NCBI GenBank assembly: GCA_965230625.1
Contig: CBDDLL010000001.1
Coordinates: forward strand, 2,046,001-2,110,000
DNA length: 64,000 bases
Origin: Saccharicrinis sp965230625
GTDB taxonomy: Bacteria; Bacteroidota; Bacteroidia; Bacteroidales; Marinilabiliaceae
Reading direction: 5' to 3'
How positions within the stretch are numbered: position 1 is the stretch's first letter; each line of letters starts with the position of its first letter. The position numbers were made by a program, and so were the translations under genes. Below, piece after piece: positions 1 to 9,410 of the stretch. Below the pieces are notes generated by a model, which was not told the origin of the DNA, did no database searches, and worked only from the letters and a program-made list of their open reading frames with translations.

Positions 1-16
1 CAACGTTTTAACTAAA

Positions 17-48
17 AAAGCGAATTTCTGACATGAGAAATTCGCTTT
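17..48. terminator. Intrinsic terminator after pyruvate phosphate dikinase
   Basis: A 13-bp perfect stem (17-29 with 36-48) encloses a 6-base loop. On the minus strand it is followed by a U-run (the A-run at 14-19), so it fits as the terminator of the dikinase gene that ends at 68. It could also act on transcripts entering from the left. Confidence 0.85.
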
Positions 49-67
49 ATATGTTAACTAAGGTAAA

Positions 68-2782
68 TTAACTATTCTTTCTAATATTTGCTTGTGCAGC
101 AGCTACTCTTGCAATAGGTACACGGAAAGGAGAACAAGAAACATAATCCATTCCAACTGAATCGCAGAATTCAACAGAGCTAGGCTCGCCACCATGTTCT
201 CCACAAATACCAACTTTAAGTTCAGGTTTTGTTGATCTACCTTTTTGAGTTCCCATTTCAACCAATTGACCAACACCGGTTTGATCTAACACTTGGAAAG
301 GATCATTTTTAAGAATGCCTTTTTCAATGTAGATAGGTAGGAATTTATTAGCATCATCACGAGAATATCCAAAAGTCATTTGAGTTAAGTCGTTTGTTCC
401 AAATGAGAAAAATTCGGCTTCTTCGGCTACTTTATCAGCGGTTAATGCAGCTCTTGGAATTTCAATCATCGTTCCAACCATATATTCAACTTTGTCACCT
501 CTTTCAGCAAAAATCAATTCGGCAGTTTTGTTAATAATGTCGGACTGCATTTTTAACTCCTCAATTGTTCCAATCAACGGAACCATAATTTCGGGTTTAG
601 TAATTATACCCTTAGCTTTTAGGTTTAATGCAGCTTCAATAATTGCGCGAGCTTGCATTTCTGTAATCTCAGGATAAGTGTTTCCTAATCTACAACCACG
701 ATGACCCAGCATAGGATTAAATTCTGAAAGATCAGAAACTTTAGTTTTAACTTCTGCTAAACTAATACCCATTTCTTTAGCCATTTCTTGTTGCGCAGCT
801 TCAGTATGAGGTACAAATTCGTGTAATGGAGGATCTAGTAGTCTGATGGTTACACCAAAACCTTGCATAGCTTCTAAAATACCTTCAAAGTCGCCTCTTT
901 GATAAGGTAATAATTTACTTAGTGCAGCCCTGCGACCTTCTTCATCAGAAGAAAGAATCATTTCCCGAACAGTTTTAATTCTTTCACCTTCAAAGAACAT
1001 ATGTTCAGTTCTGCATAAACCAATTCCTTGTGCACCAAATTCTCGTGCAGTTTTAGCATCCTTAGGAGTGTCAGCATTTGTTCTAACACTCATTCGGGTA
1101 TATTTTGATGCGAAGTCCATAATGGAACCAAAGTCTCCATCTAAGTCTGGTTGACTGGTTTTTACCTTTCCATCGTATACCTCTCCAGAAGAACCATTTA
1201 ACGATATCCAGTCTCCTTCTCTATAAGTTACTCCGTCAATACGTAAAACTCTTTCTTTGTAATCAATTTTAAGAGCTCCGGCACCCGAAACACAACATTT
1301 ACCCATTCCACGGGCAACAACAGCAGCATGAGAAGTCATACCACCACGAGCGGTTAGAATTCCTTTGGCAACTAACATACCTTCTAAATCCTCTGGTGAT
1401 GTTTCTATACGCACAAGAATAGATTCGGGATATTTATTTGCTTCATCAGCAAAGAATATAACTTGACCTGAAGCAGCACCTGGTGAAGCAGGAAGTCCTT
1501 TAGCAAGAACTTTTGCGCTACCTATGGCATTCATGTCAAAAACAGGGTGAAGTAATTCATCAAGCTTGTTAGGCTCAATTCTCATTAAAGTTAATTTATC
1601 ATCAATAATATTTTCGCGATAAAGGTCCATTGCAATTTTAACCATTGCGGCGCCTGTTCTTTTTCCATTTCGGGTTTGCAATAACCATAGTTTACCATCT
1701 TGCACCGTAAATTCAAGGTCTTGCATGTCTTTATAATGCATTTCTAACTTTTCTTGTACGGCATTTAATTCTTGATAAACTTGCGGCATGGATTCTTCAA
1801 GAGAAGGGTACATTTCAGCTCTATCTTCTTCTATCACACCTTGTAATTTTGCCCACCTAACAGAACCTTCTTTAGTAATTTGTTGTGGAGTTCTAATACC
1901 TGCAACAACATCTTCGCCTTGGGCATTAATTAAATATTCACCATTAAAAATATTTTCTCCAGTTGCAGCATCACGAGTAAATGCAACTCCTGTAGCAGAC
2001 TTATCTCCCATGTTTCCATAGACCATAGCCTGAACATTAACAGCAGTTCCCCATTCATCAGGAATACCTTCCATGCGACGATAAACAATAGCTCTGTCGT
2101 TATTCCAACTATCAAATACTGCCATAATTGATCCCCAAAGTTGTTCCCAAGGACTTTCTGGGAAATCATGACCTGTTTGTTCTTTAACAGCAGCTTTAAA
2201 TAGGGTAACTAATTCTTTTAAGTCATCAACTTTTAGTTCAGTATCTAAATCTACTCCCTTTCTCTCCTTTACTTCTTCCATGATTCGTTCAAAAGGATCA
2301 ATCTCTTCCTTTGATTCGGGTTTCATACCCAAAACAACATCGCCATACATTTGCACAAATCGTCTATAAGAATCCCAAGCAAATCTTTCGTTGCCTGATT
2401 TTTCAGCTATTCCACTAACCGATTCATCATTTAAACCTAAATTAAGGACTGTATCCATCATGCCTGGCATAGAAGCTCTTGCTCCAGATCTTACAGAAAC
2501 CAAAAGAGGATTGTTTTTATCTTCAAAAGAGGTTCCTGTCAAAGTTTCAATGTTTTTAATTGCAGCTTCAACATCAGATTTTAATAAATCTACAACAGCA
2601 TCTTTACCTAAGTCATTATACTCTGTACATACATCTGTAGTAATGGTAAATCCTGGAGGTACCGGAACGCCAATCAGATTCATTTCGGCAAGATTTGCTC
2701 CTTTTCCTCCAAGAAGATTTCGCATATCAGCCTTTCCTTCTGCTTGTCCATTTCCGAAGGTATATACTCTTTTTACAGCCAT
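68..2782 (-). CDS. ppdK: Pyruvate, phosphate dikinase
   Basis: Interconverts pyruvate + ATP + Pi and PEP + AMP + PPi in the cytoplasm, for gluconeogenesis or PPi-linked glycolysis. The 904 residues match the usual length and domain order: N-terminal ATP-grasp (about 1-340), swivelling phosphohistidine domain (about 420-510) with GGMTSHAAVVARG carrying the catalytic His485, and a C-terminal PEP/pyruvate TIM barrel with GICGEHGGEPSS carrying the proton-donor Cys860. All key motifs are intact. It is monocistronic, ends at a strong terminator, and diverges from the polysaccharide export operon. The assignment is secure from motifs; the physiological direction cannot be read from sequence. Confidence 0.97.
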   Translation of the reverse strand: MAVKRVYTFGNGQAEGKADMRNLLGGKGANLAEMNLIGVPVPPGFTITTDVCTEYNDLGKDAVVDLLKSDVEAAIKNIETLTGTSFEDKNNPLLVSVRSGARASMPGMMDTVLNLGLNDESVSGIAEKSGNERFAWDSYRRFVQMYGDVVLGMKPESKEEIDPFERIMEEVKERKGVDLDTELKVDDLKELVTLFKAAVKEQTGHDFPESPWEQLWGSIMAVFDSWNNDRAIVYRRMEGIPDEWGTAVNVQAMVYGNMGDKSATGVAFTRDAATGENIFNGEYLINAQGEDVVAGIRTPQQITKEGSVRWAKLQGVIEEDRAEMYPSLEESMPQVYQELNAVQEKLEMHYKDMQDLEFTVQDGKLWLLQTRNGKRTGAAMVKIAMDLYRENIIDDKLTLMRIEPNKLDELLHPVFDMNAIGSAKVLAKGLPASPGAASGQVIFFADEANKYPESILVRIETSPEDLEGMLVAKGILTARGGMTSHAAVVARGMGKCCVSGAGALKIDYKERVLRIDGVTYREGDWISLNGSSGEVYDGKVKTSQPDLDGDFGSIMDFASKYTRMSVRTNADTPKDAKTAREFGAQGIGLCRTEHMFFEGERIKTVREMILSSDEEGRRAALSKLLPYQRGDFEGILEAMQGFGVTIRLLDPPLHEFVPHTEAAQQEMAKEMGISLAEVKTKVSDLSEFNPMLGHRGCRLGNTYPEITEMQARAIIEAALNLKAKGIITKPEIMVPLIGTIEELKMQSDIINKTAELIFAERGDKVEYMVGTMIEIPRAALTADKVAEEAEFFSFGTNDLTQMTFGYSRDDANKFLPIYIEKGILKNDPFQVLDQTGVGQLVEMGTQKGRSTKPELKVGICGEHGGEPSSVEFCDSVGMDYVSCSPFRVPIARVAAAQANIRKNS

Positions 2783-2966
2783 AATTAAGGAATTTTTAAA
2801 AGTTAGAAAATTTGAATTTGGGATAATTCATTAACTGTGTTATTAAAGAAAGGGATTTTTTTTTAAAATTAAAATACCATAAGAACAATTCCTGTAAAAT
2901 AAAAATGTAACATTTAAATGAATCTTTTGTATAAAACTATTGTTTTCACTAGGTAAATTATTATGT

Positions 2967-2996
2967 TTTGCGGTATGTTAAATTATTATATATTTG
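2967..2996 (+). promoter_or_regulatory. Bacteroidota-type promoter of the polysaccharide export operon
   Basis: TTTG at 2967-2970, 18 bases, then TATATTTG at 2989-2996, a full match to the -33 TTTG / -7 TAnnTTTG consensus of the Bacteroidota primary sigma factor. Predicted start of transcription is near 3001, giving a leader of about 200 nt. The rest of the 2783-3202 gap is AT-rich and shows nothing else I can name. Confidence 0.7.
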
Positions 2997-3205
2997 CACT
3001 TTTCGAACATTTGAATAAAATAATCAATAATTTTAATTCTGAAAATTTTAGTATTTTATTGATATTTATTGTGTTAAAACTAGATATTTTTATTGTATAT
3101 TATTACCTAAACAATGAATGTGAATAAATTGCAGATTTGTTTTTTACCTATAAAACATAGTTTTTTTTAAAGAAAAGAGGGTATAGATCTATCTTATAAG
3201 GTGTG

Positions 3206-4909
3206 ATGAATAATGTTAGAAGGTATTTAATTTTATTGTTAGTTTTTTTAAGCTTCTTTAAAACTAATGCTCAGAGCATTGATGAGTTTAGAAATAATGT
3301 AGACTTTTCAAGAAATATTGAGCAGAAGTTGGAGGAAAAGCTCATAGATTATGATTTGCTATTTAAATCTAAAGATAGTACTATCACTGATTTAAAGGAT
3401 ACAATATGTAATTTATTAATAGATGTAGTTAATTATGATATTAATAAGATAAGTGCTTTTAATATAGATAGTTTGAGTAAGGAGACTGATGGTAAAAAAA
3501 TATCTCAACTATTATTTGTTATTATTAATAATTGTAATCGATTATTAGAAAAAAATAAAGCGCTTACAGTTGAAGCAGAGTTAGAGGATCATCCAGATTC
3601 ATTAAAGTCTATTTCGGAACGGTTTAATGATAATCAATACTCTTTTATTACTGGATTGAGAATGATAAGAGGGATAAGAACTAAAAATGAGGAAATGCTT
3701 AGGTTGTTTTCAGAACCTCTTAATATTAGTGAGTTAAGTGAGTTTTATAATATAAATTCAGAAGTAATTCAATTTCTTTTAGGTACTTCTAAAACATCAA
3801 AAAGTAAAGCGGAGGTTGTTGTAAAAGGGTATAGTCCCTTTACAAATATTTATGAAGAGTTTGTTTTTTTTGCTGACTCTTTAGATTCTGATAAAAAAAG
3901 TGATGGAACAATTGAGGATTCTTTATTAAAAAGTAGAGATAATAAGTTGAAATTAAATACTGACATAAATAAAGACAAAATTGATTTAGTTGAAGATTCA
4001 TTATTTAATAAGGCTCTTAATGACTCTTTATTTCCACATGAATTAATTTCAAGGTATGATAAAGAATCTTTAAAAAAGTATTGGGTGATTTATCGAAATC
4101 AATGGGAGGAACCACTAATTATAAAGAGTGATGAAATATCTTTAGCACAAAAAGAGTTAATACCTTCTTTAACGCAAATAGAAACTAAAGATGTTTCAGA
4201 AAAAATTAAGGTTGATTCAACTCAGCCAGAAGTAAAATCAATGGATAAAGATGTAGTTCTTACTTCGGATATACCTAAAAAGACCGAGGAAGAGTTTATT
4301 GGGGCAAAAACTATTGTTAAGTCTGTTGATATTGGAGGGATTAAGGAAGAGGTTTCTGGTGTAGATCAATACTTTGTTCAAATTGCAGCAAGTAGAACAC
4401 CTATTTCTAACCAATTGCTAAAAAGTCTTTATAATGGTGAAGATTCTGTTCATACAAGAGAAGAAGAGGGGTGGATAAAATATCAGTTAGGAGGTGGAGA
4501 AAGTTATGAAGAAGCAAGACGTATAAAACAAAATGTTAAAGTTTCAGGAGCTTTTATTGTAGCGTATAAAAATAATGCTAAACAGCTGTTGTGGAAAACT
4601 ACCAGTTGGAGAGAGTTTGTTCAAATCAAACCCAAATTAGTATTTGTTATCCAAGTATCTGCAAATAAAAATAAAATGACAGATGATCGAAAGAAATCGC
4701 TGGAAGTTAAATATAGCGGACAGGTTAGGGAGATTGAAGAAGAAGGATGGTATAAATATCAATTGGTTGTAGGAGATTCATACAATGAGGCTGTAAAAAA
4801 ATGGAAACAAATAGGAACAAAGGTTTCTTTTGTTGTTGCATATTATAACAACAAGAAAATAAAATTAAGTACTGCAATTAAAATATATAACGAAAATAAA
4901 TCCAATTAA
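3206..4909 (+). CDS. Exported protein with two C-terminal SPOR-like repeats
   Basis: First gene of an export operon with a Wza-like and a Wzc-like protein (2-bp and 12-bp gaps follow). A signal peptide (LILLLVFLSFFKTNAQS) predicts the periplasm. Residues about 40-300 are Asp/Ser/Lys-rich and unrecognised. The C-terminus carries two related repeats of about 75 residues (about 385-460 and 475-550), each with a hydrophobic strand (YFVQIAAS, VFVIQVSA), an EGW(I/Y)KYQL core and a final FIVAYKNN/FVVAYYNN strand. This is the pattern of peptidoglycan-binding SPOR domains of Bacteroidota. I infer a peptidoglycan-anchored accessory of the export complex. A GTG at 3203 immediately precedes the ATG used here. 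Function beyond peptidoglycan binding is unknown. Confidence 0.75.
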   Translation: MNNVRRYLILLLVFLSFFKTNAQSIDEFRNNVDFSRNIEQKLEEKLIDYDLLFKSKDSTITDLKDTICNLLIDVVNYDINKISAFNIDSLSKETDGKKISQLLFVIINNCNRLLEKNKALTVEAELEDHPDSLKSISERFNDNQYSFITGLRMIRGIRTKNEEMLRLFSEPLNISELSEFYNINSEVIQFLLGTSKTSKSKAEVVVKGYSPFTNIYEEFVFFADSLDSDKKSDGTIEDSLLKSRDNKLKLNTDINKDKIDLVEDSLFNKALNDSLFPHELISRYDKESLKKYWVIYRNQWEEPLIIKSDEISLAQKELIPSLTQIETKDVSEKIKVDSTQPEVKSMDKDVVLTSDIPKKTEEEFIGAKTIVKSVDIGGIKEEVSGVDQYFVQIAASRTPISNQLLKSLYNGEDSVHTREEEGWIKYQLGGGESYEEARRIKQNVKVSGAFIVAYKNNAKQLLWKTTSWREFVQIKPKLVFVIQVSANKNKMTDDRKKSLEVKYSGQVREIEEEGWYKYQLVVGDSYNEAVKKWKQIGTKVSFVVAYYNNKKIKLSTAIKIYNENKSN

Positions 4910-4911
4910 TC

Positions 4912-5688
4912 ATGAAAAACGTTTTACTCAAGAACTTGGCAAAGGCTTTAATTGGTGTATTGTTTTTGGGGATTTGTGCATCTTGTGTAAATCTTAAGCA
5001 AACACAACTTATGCAAAAGAAATCAATAACTGATTACTCATCGGAAATAGTAAATGACCAGTTGAGTGCATATAAAATAAATACTGGGGATCATCTATAT
5101 ATAAAAGTATTTAGTTCTGATGCCCAAACAAGCAGGTATTTTCAATCAGACTTTCCTGAATTGATGAATTCGTCATATATATATATAAACTCATATAAAG
5201 TAGATACTGAGGGATTTGTAAATTATTCTTTTACAGGTAAAACTAAAGTGAAAGGTTTAACAATTGAGGAAGCACAAGATGCCATTAAGAAAACTCTAAG
5301 TGAATATTTTAAAGATGTTAATGTATATGTTAAGTTAGTAAATTTCAATATATCTATATTAGGAGAAGTACATAGTCCGGGGAATTATAGTGTAGATAGA
5401 GAACAGCTTACTGTTTTGCAAGCTTTGGGTATGGCTGGTGGATTTAAGAATTTTGGTAAAGCAACGGAGGTGACTTTAATTAGAAAGAGCCCTAATGGAA
5501 GCAAAGTTTACAATATTGACTTAACTGATAATGGTATATTGCAATCGGAATTCTATTATTTATTACCTGATGATGTTATTTATGTGGCACCAAGAGGAAC
5601 AAAGCCATTCGTATTTGAAAGGATGCCATATGGAATGGTGTTGGGTTTAGTATCATTTGTATTATCAATAATTGCCATAAATGATTAA
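4912..5688 (+). CDS. Polysaccharide export outer-membrane lipoprotein (Wza-like)
   Basis: Predicted outer-membrane export channel subunit for exo- or capsular polysaccharide. The lipobox GICASC (Cys about 25) marks a lipoprotein. Residues about 52-140 form the Poly_export domain (YKINTGDHLYIKVF), followed by an SLBB-type beta-grasp domain (ISILGEVHSPGNYSV, LTVLQALGMAGGF) and a C-terminal hydrophobic helix (MVLGLVSFVLSIIAI) that could form the outer-membrane helix. At 258 aa it is the short Bacteroidota form, with one SLBB domain. The start codon lies two bases after the previous stop, and the co-polymerase follows, the usual wza-wzc order. Confidence 0.92.
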   Translation: MKNVLLKNLAKALIGVLFLGICASCVNLKQTQLMQKKSITDYSSEIVNDQLSAYKINTGDHLYIKVFSSDAQTSRYFQSDFPELMNSSYIYINSYKVDTEGFVNYSFTGKTKVKGLTIEEAQDAIKKTLSEYFKDVNVYVKLVNFNISILGEVHSPGNYSVDREQLTVLQALGMAGGFKNFGKATEVTLIRKSPNGSKVYNIDLTDNGILQSEFYYLLPDDVIYVAPRGTKPFVFERMPYGMVLGLVSFVLSIIAIND

Positions 5689-5700
5689 TAAATTTAAGAT

Positions 5701-8070
5701 TTGAATGATCAATTAAAACAAAACAGGCCAGAATATTATATTGGATTAATATTTAAAGCTTGGAAATATTGGCCTGTATTATTGATCTTTGTATTAACTG
5801 CATCTTTTTTAGCATATTATATGGTAATAACTACTGTTGCAGTATACGAAGTAAAAACCAAGCTATTAGTAAAAAATGATAAAGCTTCTGATCCGGAAAG
5901 AATAATAGGTTTAGGAGATTTTGGGAGAACCTCACTTGAAATCAATAATGAAATAGGAGTATTAAAATCTTATCAGTTCGTAAAACGTGTAATTGACAAT
6001 TTAGATTTCGATGTTTTTTATTATTCTAAAGGAGCTTATAATAATATAGCATTATATCCAAATCCATATTTTCAGGTTGATATAAATAAGCTTTACCCTC
6101 AGCCTGTTAATCATTTATTCGAACTTACTTTTCAGTCCGATTCAACAGTAAGGTTAGTATCGTTAAATGAATCTTGTATTTATTTTGATTATCTAAAAGA
6201 TAAGAAGTTGAGTTATGCGGCCTTTTATCTTGATACTATTGTACCTTTAAATAAACCAATCATTGGGGAAGGATATAATTTTACCATACGTTCAAATATA
6301 TCAAATGAAGGAGTTAAAAATAAATCGTTCTTATTTCGCTTTAATACTTCAGATCAGCTTGTTAGGCAATTTAGACATTTTGAAGTTCAGCAAGATGGAT
6401 CATCTTCGATTCTTACCATTAAAATGCGTTCTGAGAATAAAAAACAGGCTGTGGATTTTCTAAACAAGCTTAGTAATGAATATTTAGGAAAAGGAATTGA
6501 ACGTAAGAATCAAATTGCAATTAACACCATAAAGTTTATTGATAGTCAAATAATAGATATTCACGATTCTCTTTATCAATCAGAAAAAACAATTCAGTCT
6601 TTTATTCATTCAAAAGGAGGGATGGATATAGATTACAAAACTGGCTATATATATAATAGATTACAAACAATAGAAGAACAACTGTCATATGTGAAAATTC
6701 AAGCAAAATATTATGATTATCTTGAAATGTTAATGCAACGCACAGATTCCTTAGAAGATATGGTAATGCCATCATTACTTAAAATAGATAATCCTTATTT
6801 GCAAGAGCTCTTGGAAAAACTAAATGAAGTGTTGTACGAAATAAGTGATATTAAGAGTAGAACACTCCAGGAGACACCACTTTTAGCATCAAACAGGTTA
6901 AGAACAACCAATCTTCAAAAGGCAATATTAGAGGTGGTTGAAGCAGCAAAGAATAACCTGGAACATGAGAAAGCTGAATTAACCAATAGAATTGAGAAAA
7001 TTAAAGAAGAGTTGATTTACCTCCCTGAGGATCAGCAAGAATATATAGCATTACAAAGAAAGTATAATATTAATGAGCAATTATATACTTTTCTTTTGAC
7101 CAAAAGGGCCGAAATGGAAATAATGAAGGCTTCAAACCTTCCAACGAGTGAAGTGTTGGATGAAGCAAGAGCAGAGTATGCACGGTTGATTCGACCTATT
7201 CCTAAAGAAATATACACTAAGCATATTGCCTATGGTGTTATTGTATCTGGGGTAATTATTTTTTTATTAATGTACTTTAACGATAAAGTCTATGAAAACA
7301 AGGATATTGAATCAATTACGAATTATCCTATTTTAGGGCATGTGCTTCATAATAAATATGATTCTAATTTTATTGTTGAAAGTAAACCGCAGTCGTTGGT
7401 TTCTGAGTCATTTAGATCTTTGCGGACAACTTATGGATTTATAAATAACTTGAATAAACCAAGTGAGGTTATTTTAGTATCCTCTAATAATGTAGAAGAA
7501 GGGAAAAGCTTTGTTTCATTAAACTTGGCTGCTAGTTTTGCTCAAAATAACAAAAAGACGATTGTTGTAGGTTATGATCTTAGAAAGCCTAGGGTTAATA
7601 AATATCTCGAAGTGGATGAATCGGAGGAAAATGGACTTACGCTATATTATGCTGGAAAATGTTCAGTAGAAAGTATTGTATATCAAACCCATCAGGATAA
7701 CTTGTATTATATTCCATCTGGTCCTATTCCACCTAATCCATCTGAATTAATATCTCGTAAGGCAAAAACAGAGGAGTTGTTCTTTTTCTTAAGAAAGGAA
7801 TTTGAAATAATTATACTTGATACTGCACCATTAGGTAGGGTTTCTGATTCCTATTTATTATTACCTTATTCAGATATGAATCTTTTGGTTGTTAGGCATA
7901 ATAAAACCAGGGTGCGACATTTTACACATTTGCTACAACAGCTTAAAAAGCAGAATGTGGATAATTGTAGTATTATAATTAATGATATTCAAGTGAGTTC
8001 TAATAAATATGGATATGGTCCAGGGTATGGGTATGGATATGGATATGGTTATGGATATGAAAGTAAATAA
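5701..8070 (+). CDS. Polysaccharide co-polymerase with BY-kinase domain (Wzc-like)
   Basis: Inner-membrane protein that controls polysaccharide chain length and couples synthesis to export. The Wzz domain is flanked by membrane segments at about 26-46 and 508-528, with a coiled-coil periplasmic section between, then a cytoplasmic BY-kinase domain (about 570-765). The P-loop reads NNVEEGKS (Lys602), Walker A' is VVGYDLRKP and Walker B is IIILDTAPLG. The first Asp of the usual DxDxR signature is Gly624. The tail has eight tyrosines in alternating Tyr-Gly, the expected autophosphorylation cluster. The start is TTG; the first in-frame ATG would delete the first membrane helix. It closes the export operon; no glycosyltransferases lie next to it. 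Confidence 0.92.
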   Translation: MNDQLKQNRPEYYIGLIFKAWKYWPVLLIFVLTASFLAYYMVITTVAVYEVKTKLLVKNDKASDPERIIGLGDFGRTSLEINNEIGVLKSYQFVKRVIDNLDFDVFYYSKGAYNNIALYPNPYFQVDINKLYPQPVNHLFELTFQSDSTVRLVSLNESCIYFDYLKDKKLSYAAFYLDTIVPLNKPIIGEGYNFTIRSNISNEGVKNKSFLFRFNTSDQLVRQFRHFEVQQDGSSSILTIKMRSENKKQAVDFLNKLSNEYLGKGIERKNQIAINTIKFIDSQIIDIHDSLYQSEKTIQSFIHSKGGMDIDYKTGYIYNRLQTIEEQLSYVKIQAKYYDYLEMLMQRTDSLEDMVMPSLLKIDNPYLQELLEKLNEVLYEISDIKSRTLQETPLLASNRLRTTNLQKAILEVVEAAKNNLEHEKAELTNRIEKIKEELIYLPEDQQEYIALQRKYNINEQLYTFLLTKRAEMEIMKASNLPTSEVLDEARAEYARLIRPIPKEIYTKHIAYGVIVSGVIIFLLMYFNDKVYENKDIESITNYPILGHVLHNKYDSNFIVESKPQSLVSESFRSLRTTYGFINNLNKPSEVILVSSNNVEEGKSFVSLNLAASFAQNNKKTIVVGYDLRKPRVNKYLEVDESEENGLTLYYAGKCSVESIVYQTHQDNLYYIPSGPIPPNPSELISRKAKTEELFFFLRKEFEIIILDTAPLGRVSDSYLLLPYSDMNLLVVRHNKTRVRHFTHLLQQLKKQNVDNCSIIINDIQVSSNKYGYGPGYGYGYGYGYGYESK

Positions 8071-8072
8071 AG

Positions 8073-8094
8073 TGGGATGTAAAATTACATCCCA
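8073..8094. terminator. Hairpin after the export operon
   Basis: A perfect 10-bp stem (TGGGATGTAA / TTACATCCCA) with a 2-base loop lies directly behind the Wzc-like stop codon. There is no clear T-run on either side, so termination is likely but not certain. Confidence 0.5.
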
Positions 8095-8158
8095 TTAGAA
8101 TATCAAATTTATTGTTAAGCAATCTAGATTTTAGCGTATAATTTTTATAAACTAAATG

Positions 8159-9166
8159 CTAGATGCTGTATTGTTTTACAAATTCTTTTGACTTCATCAA
8201 ATAATCAACGTATTGAGCACGTTTATAAGCAAAAGGCTCTTTTAAGTTAGATTTTGACAACTTACCTTTAAAGTCATTCAATTTTTCATATCCTTTATTT
8301 TTCATCCACATAGTTAAATCTTCAAGCATTGTAGTAAGTTGTACTAAGCCATTTTTATATATAGTACTTACTATTTGAACTGTATCAGCACCGGCTAAGA
8401 GTAGTGAAATTAAATCTTCTGAATCATGAATGCCATTGTTTCCACAAATAGAACCTTTAATAGTTCCGGCAAGTAGGCCGGTATATCTAATTGCCAATCT
8501 ATTGTCGTTTTTGCCACTAAGATTATAAGGCATTTTTAGTTCTTCAGTTTCAATATCAATATCTGGTTGAAAAAGTCGATTAAACAATACAAATGCATCA
8601 GCGCCAGCTTGGTCAAGGTTTTTAATTACATTTAAAGTATTAGAATAATAAGGACTAAGTTTTACGCTTACAGGAATTTTTAATGCAGATTTTACCTTTT
8701 TAAGTGCTTCGGCTTGTTCGTTTTCTAATTCTTCAGAGCTTTTTTGATTTTCTGAAATAGTATGATAGAAATTTAGTTCTATTCCTGCAACACCTGTTTG
8801 TTCCAGATATTTAGCATATTCAACCCAACTTACATCGTAAATACAATTTAAACTTGCAAAAACAGGAATTGAAACTGATTCTACAACATTTTTAAGTGCG
8901 AGTAAATGAGCTTTAGGACCGCTGTGTTCAATCTGAGGAAATAATGAAGTCATTTCGGCATTGCGCTCATCGTATTCATGTAAATCTTCATCCAATTCAG
9001 CAGCCTCTAAATGAATTTGCTCTTCGAACAGAGATTTGAATACTATTGCTGCAGCTCCAGCTTCTTCCAATTTTTGAGCCATATTTACATCGGTAACCAA
9101 ATTACTAGCTCCAACAATTATGGGATTTTTTAGCTCAATACCCATATAGCTTGTTTTTAAATCCAT
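8159..9166 (-). CDS. Dihydroorotate dehydrogenase-like flavoprotein
   Basis: A 335-aa FMN TIM-barrel protein of the DHODH / dihydropyrimidine dehydrogenase superfamily. The N-terminus (TSYMGIELKNPIIVGASN) is the family's typical opening strand. VSVKLSPYYSN, GADAFVLFNR and a C-terminal phosphate-binding stretch (GNNGIHDSEDLISLLLAGAD) support FMN binding. These proteins are commonly annotated as dihydroorotate dehydrogenase-like and are not proven PyrD; I see no adjacent pyrimidine genes or electron-transfer subunit. Substrate is therefore open. It is transcribed alone. Confidence 0.85.
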   Translation of the reverse strand: MDLKTSYMGIELKNPIIVGASNLVTDVNMAQKLEEAGAAAIVFKSLFEEQIHLEAAELDEDLHEYDERNAEMTSLFPQIEHSGPKAHLLALKNVVESVSIPVFASLNCIYDVSWVEYAKYLEQTGVAGIELNFYHTISENQKSSEELENEQAEALKKVKSALKIPVSVKLSPYYSNTLNVIKNLDQAGADAFVLFNRLFQPDIDIETEELKMPYNLSGKNDNRLAIRYTGLLAGTIKGSICGNNGIHDSEDLISLLLAGADTVQIVSTIYKNGLVQLTTMLEDLTMWMKNKGYEKLNDFKGKLSKSNLKEPFAYKRAQYVDYLMKSKEFVKQYSI

Positions 9167-9193
9167 GATGTAGTTGTTAAAGGGTTTATATCA

Positions 9194-9201
9194 CAAAAAT
9201 A
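9194..9201 (-). promoter_or_regulatory. Probable -7 element of the dihydroorotate dehydrogenase-like gene
   Basis: Read on the minus strand this is TATTTTTG, a match to TAnnTTTG, 28 bases upstream of the ATG. No clear TTTG is seen at the -33 position. Confidence 0.4.
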
Positions 9202-9410
9202 TAACAGAGTTGCTGTGAAATTGTTTATCATATAAAAATTGGAGAGTACTTAAATCTATATATCGCAAGATTTTAGTCAAAAGATATGAGGCTTATTTGA
9301 ATGATGCTTAAAATCAACTATTTAAATCAATTATCTATATTGGCTTAATTGCTTAATATTCAATATTGTAAGGTGGGTTAGTGAACTATTGTAAATACTA
9401 AATCACTATT

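Noticed and set aside
2391..2834. Long open frame on the plus strand opposite ppdK
   Set aside because: It lies within a confident gene on the other strand, has no recognisable domain and no promoter; same reasoning for the many other antisense frames.
7995..8067. Short tandem TATGGN hexamers as a non-coding repeat or CRISPR-like array
   Set aside because: They encode the Tyr-Gly tail of the Wzc-like protein, the usual phosphorylation cluster; unit size and lack of spacers exclude a CRISPR array.
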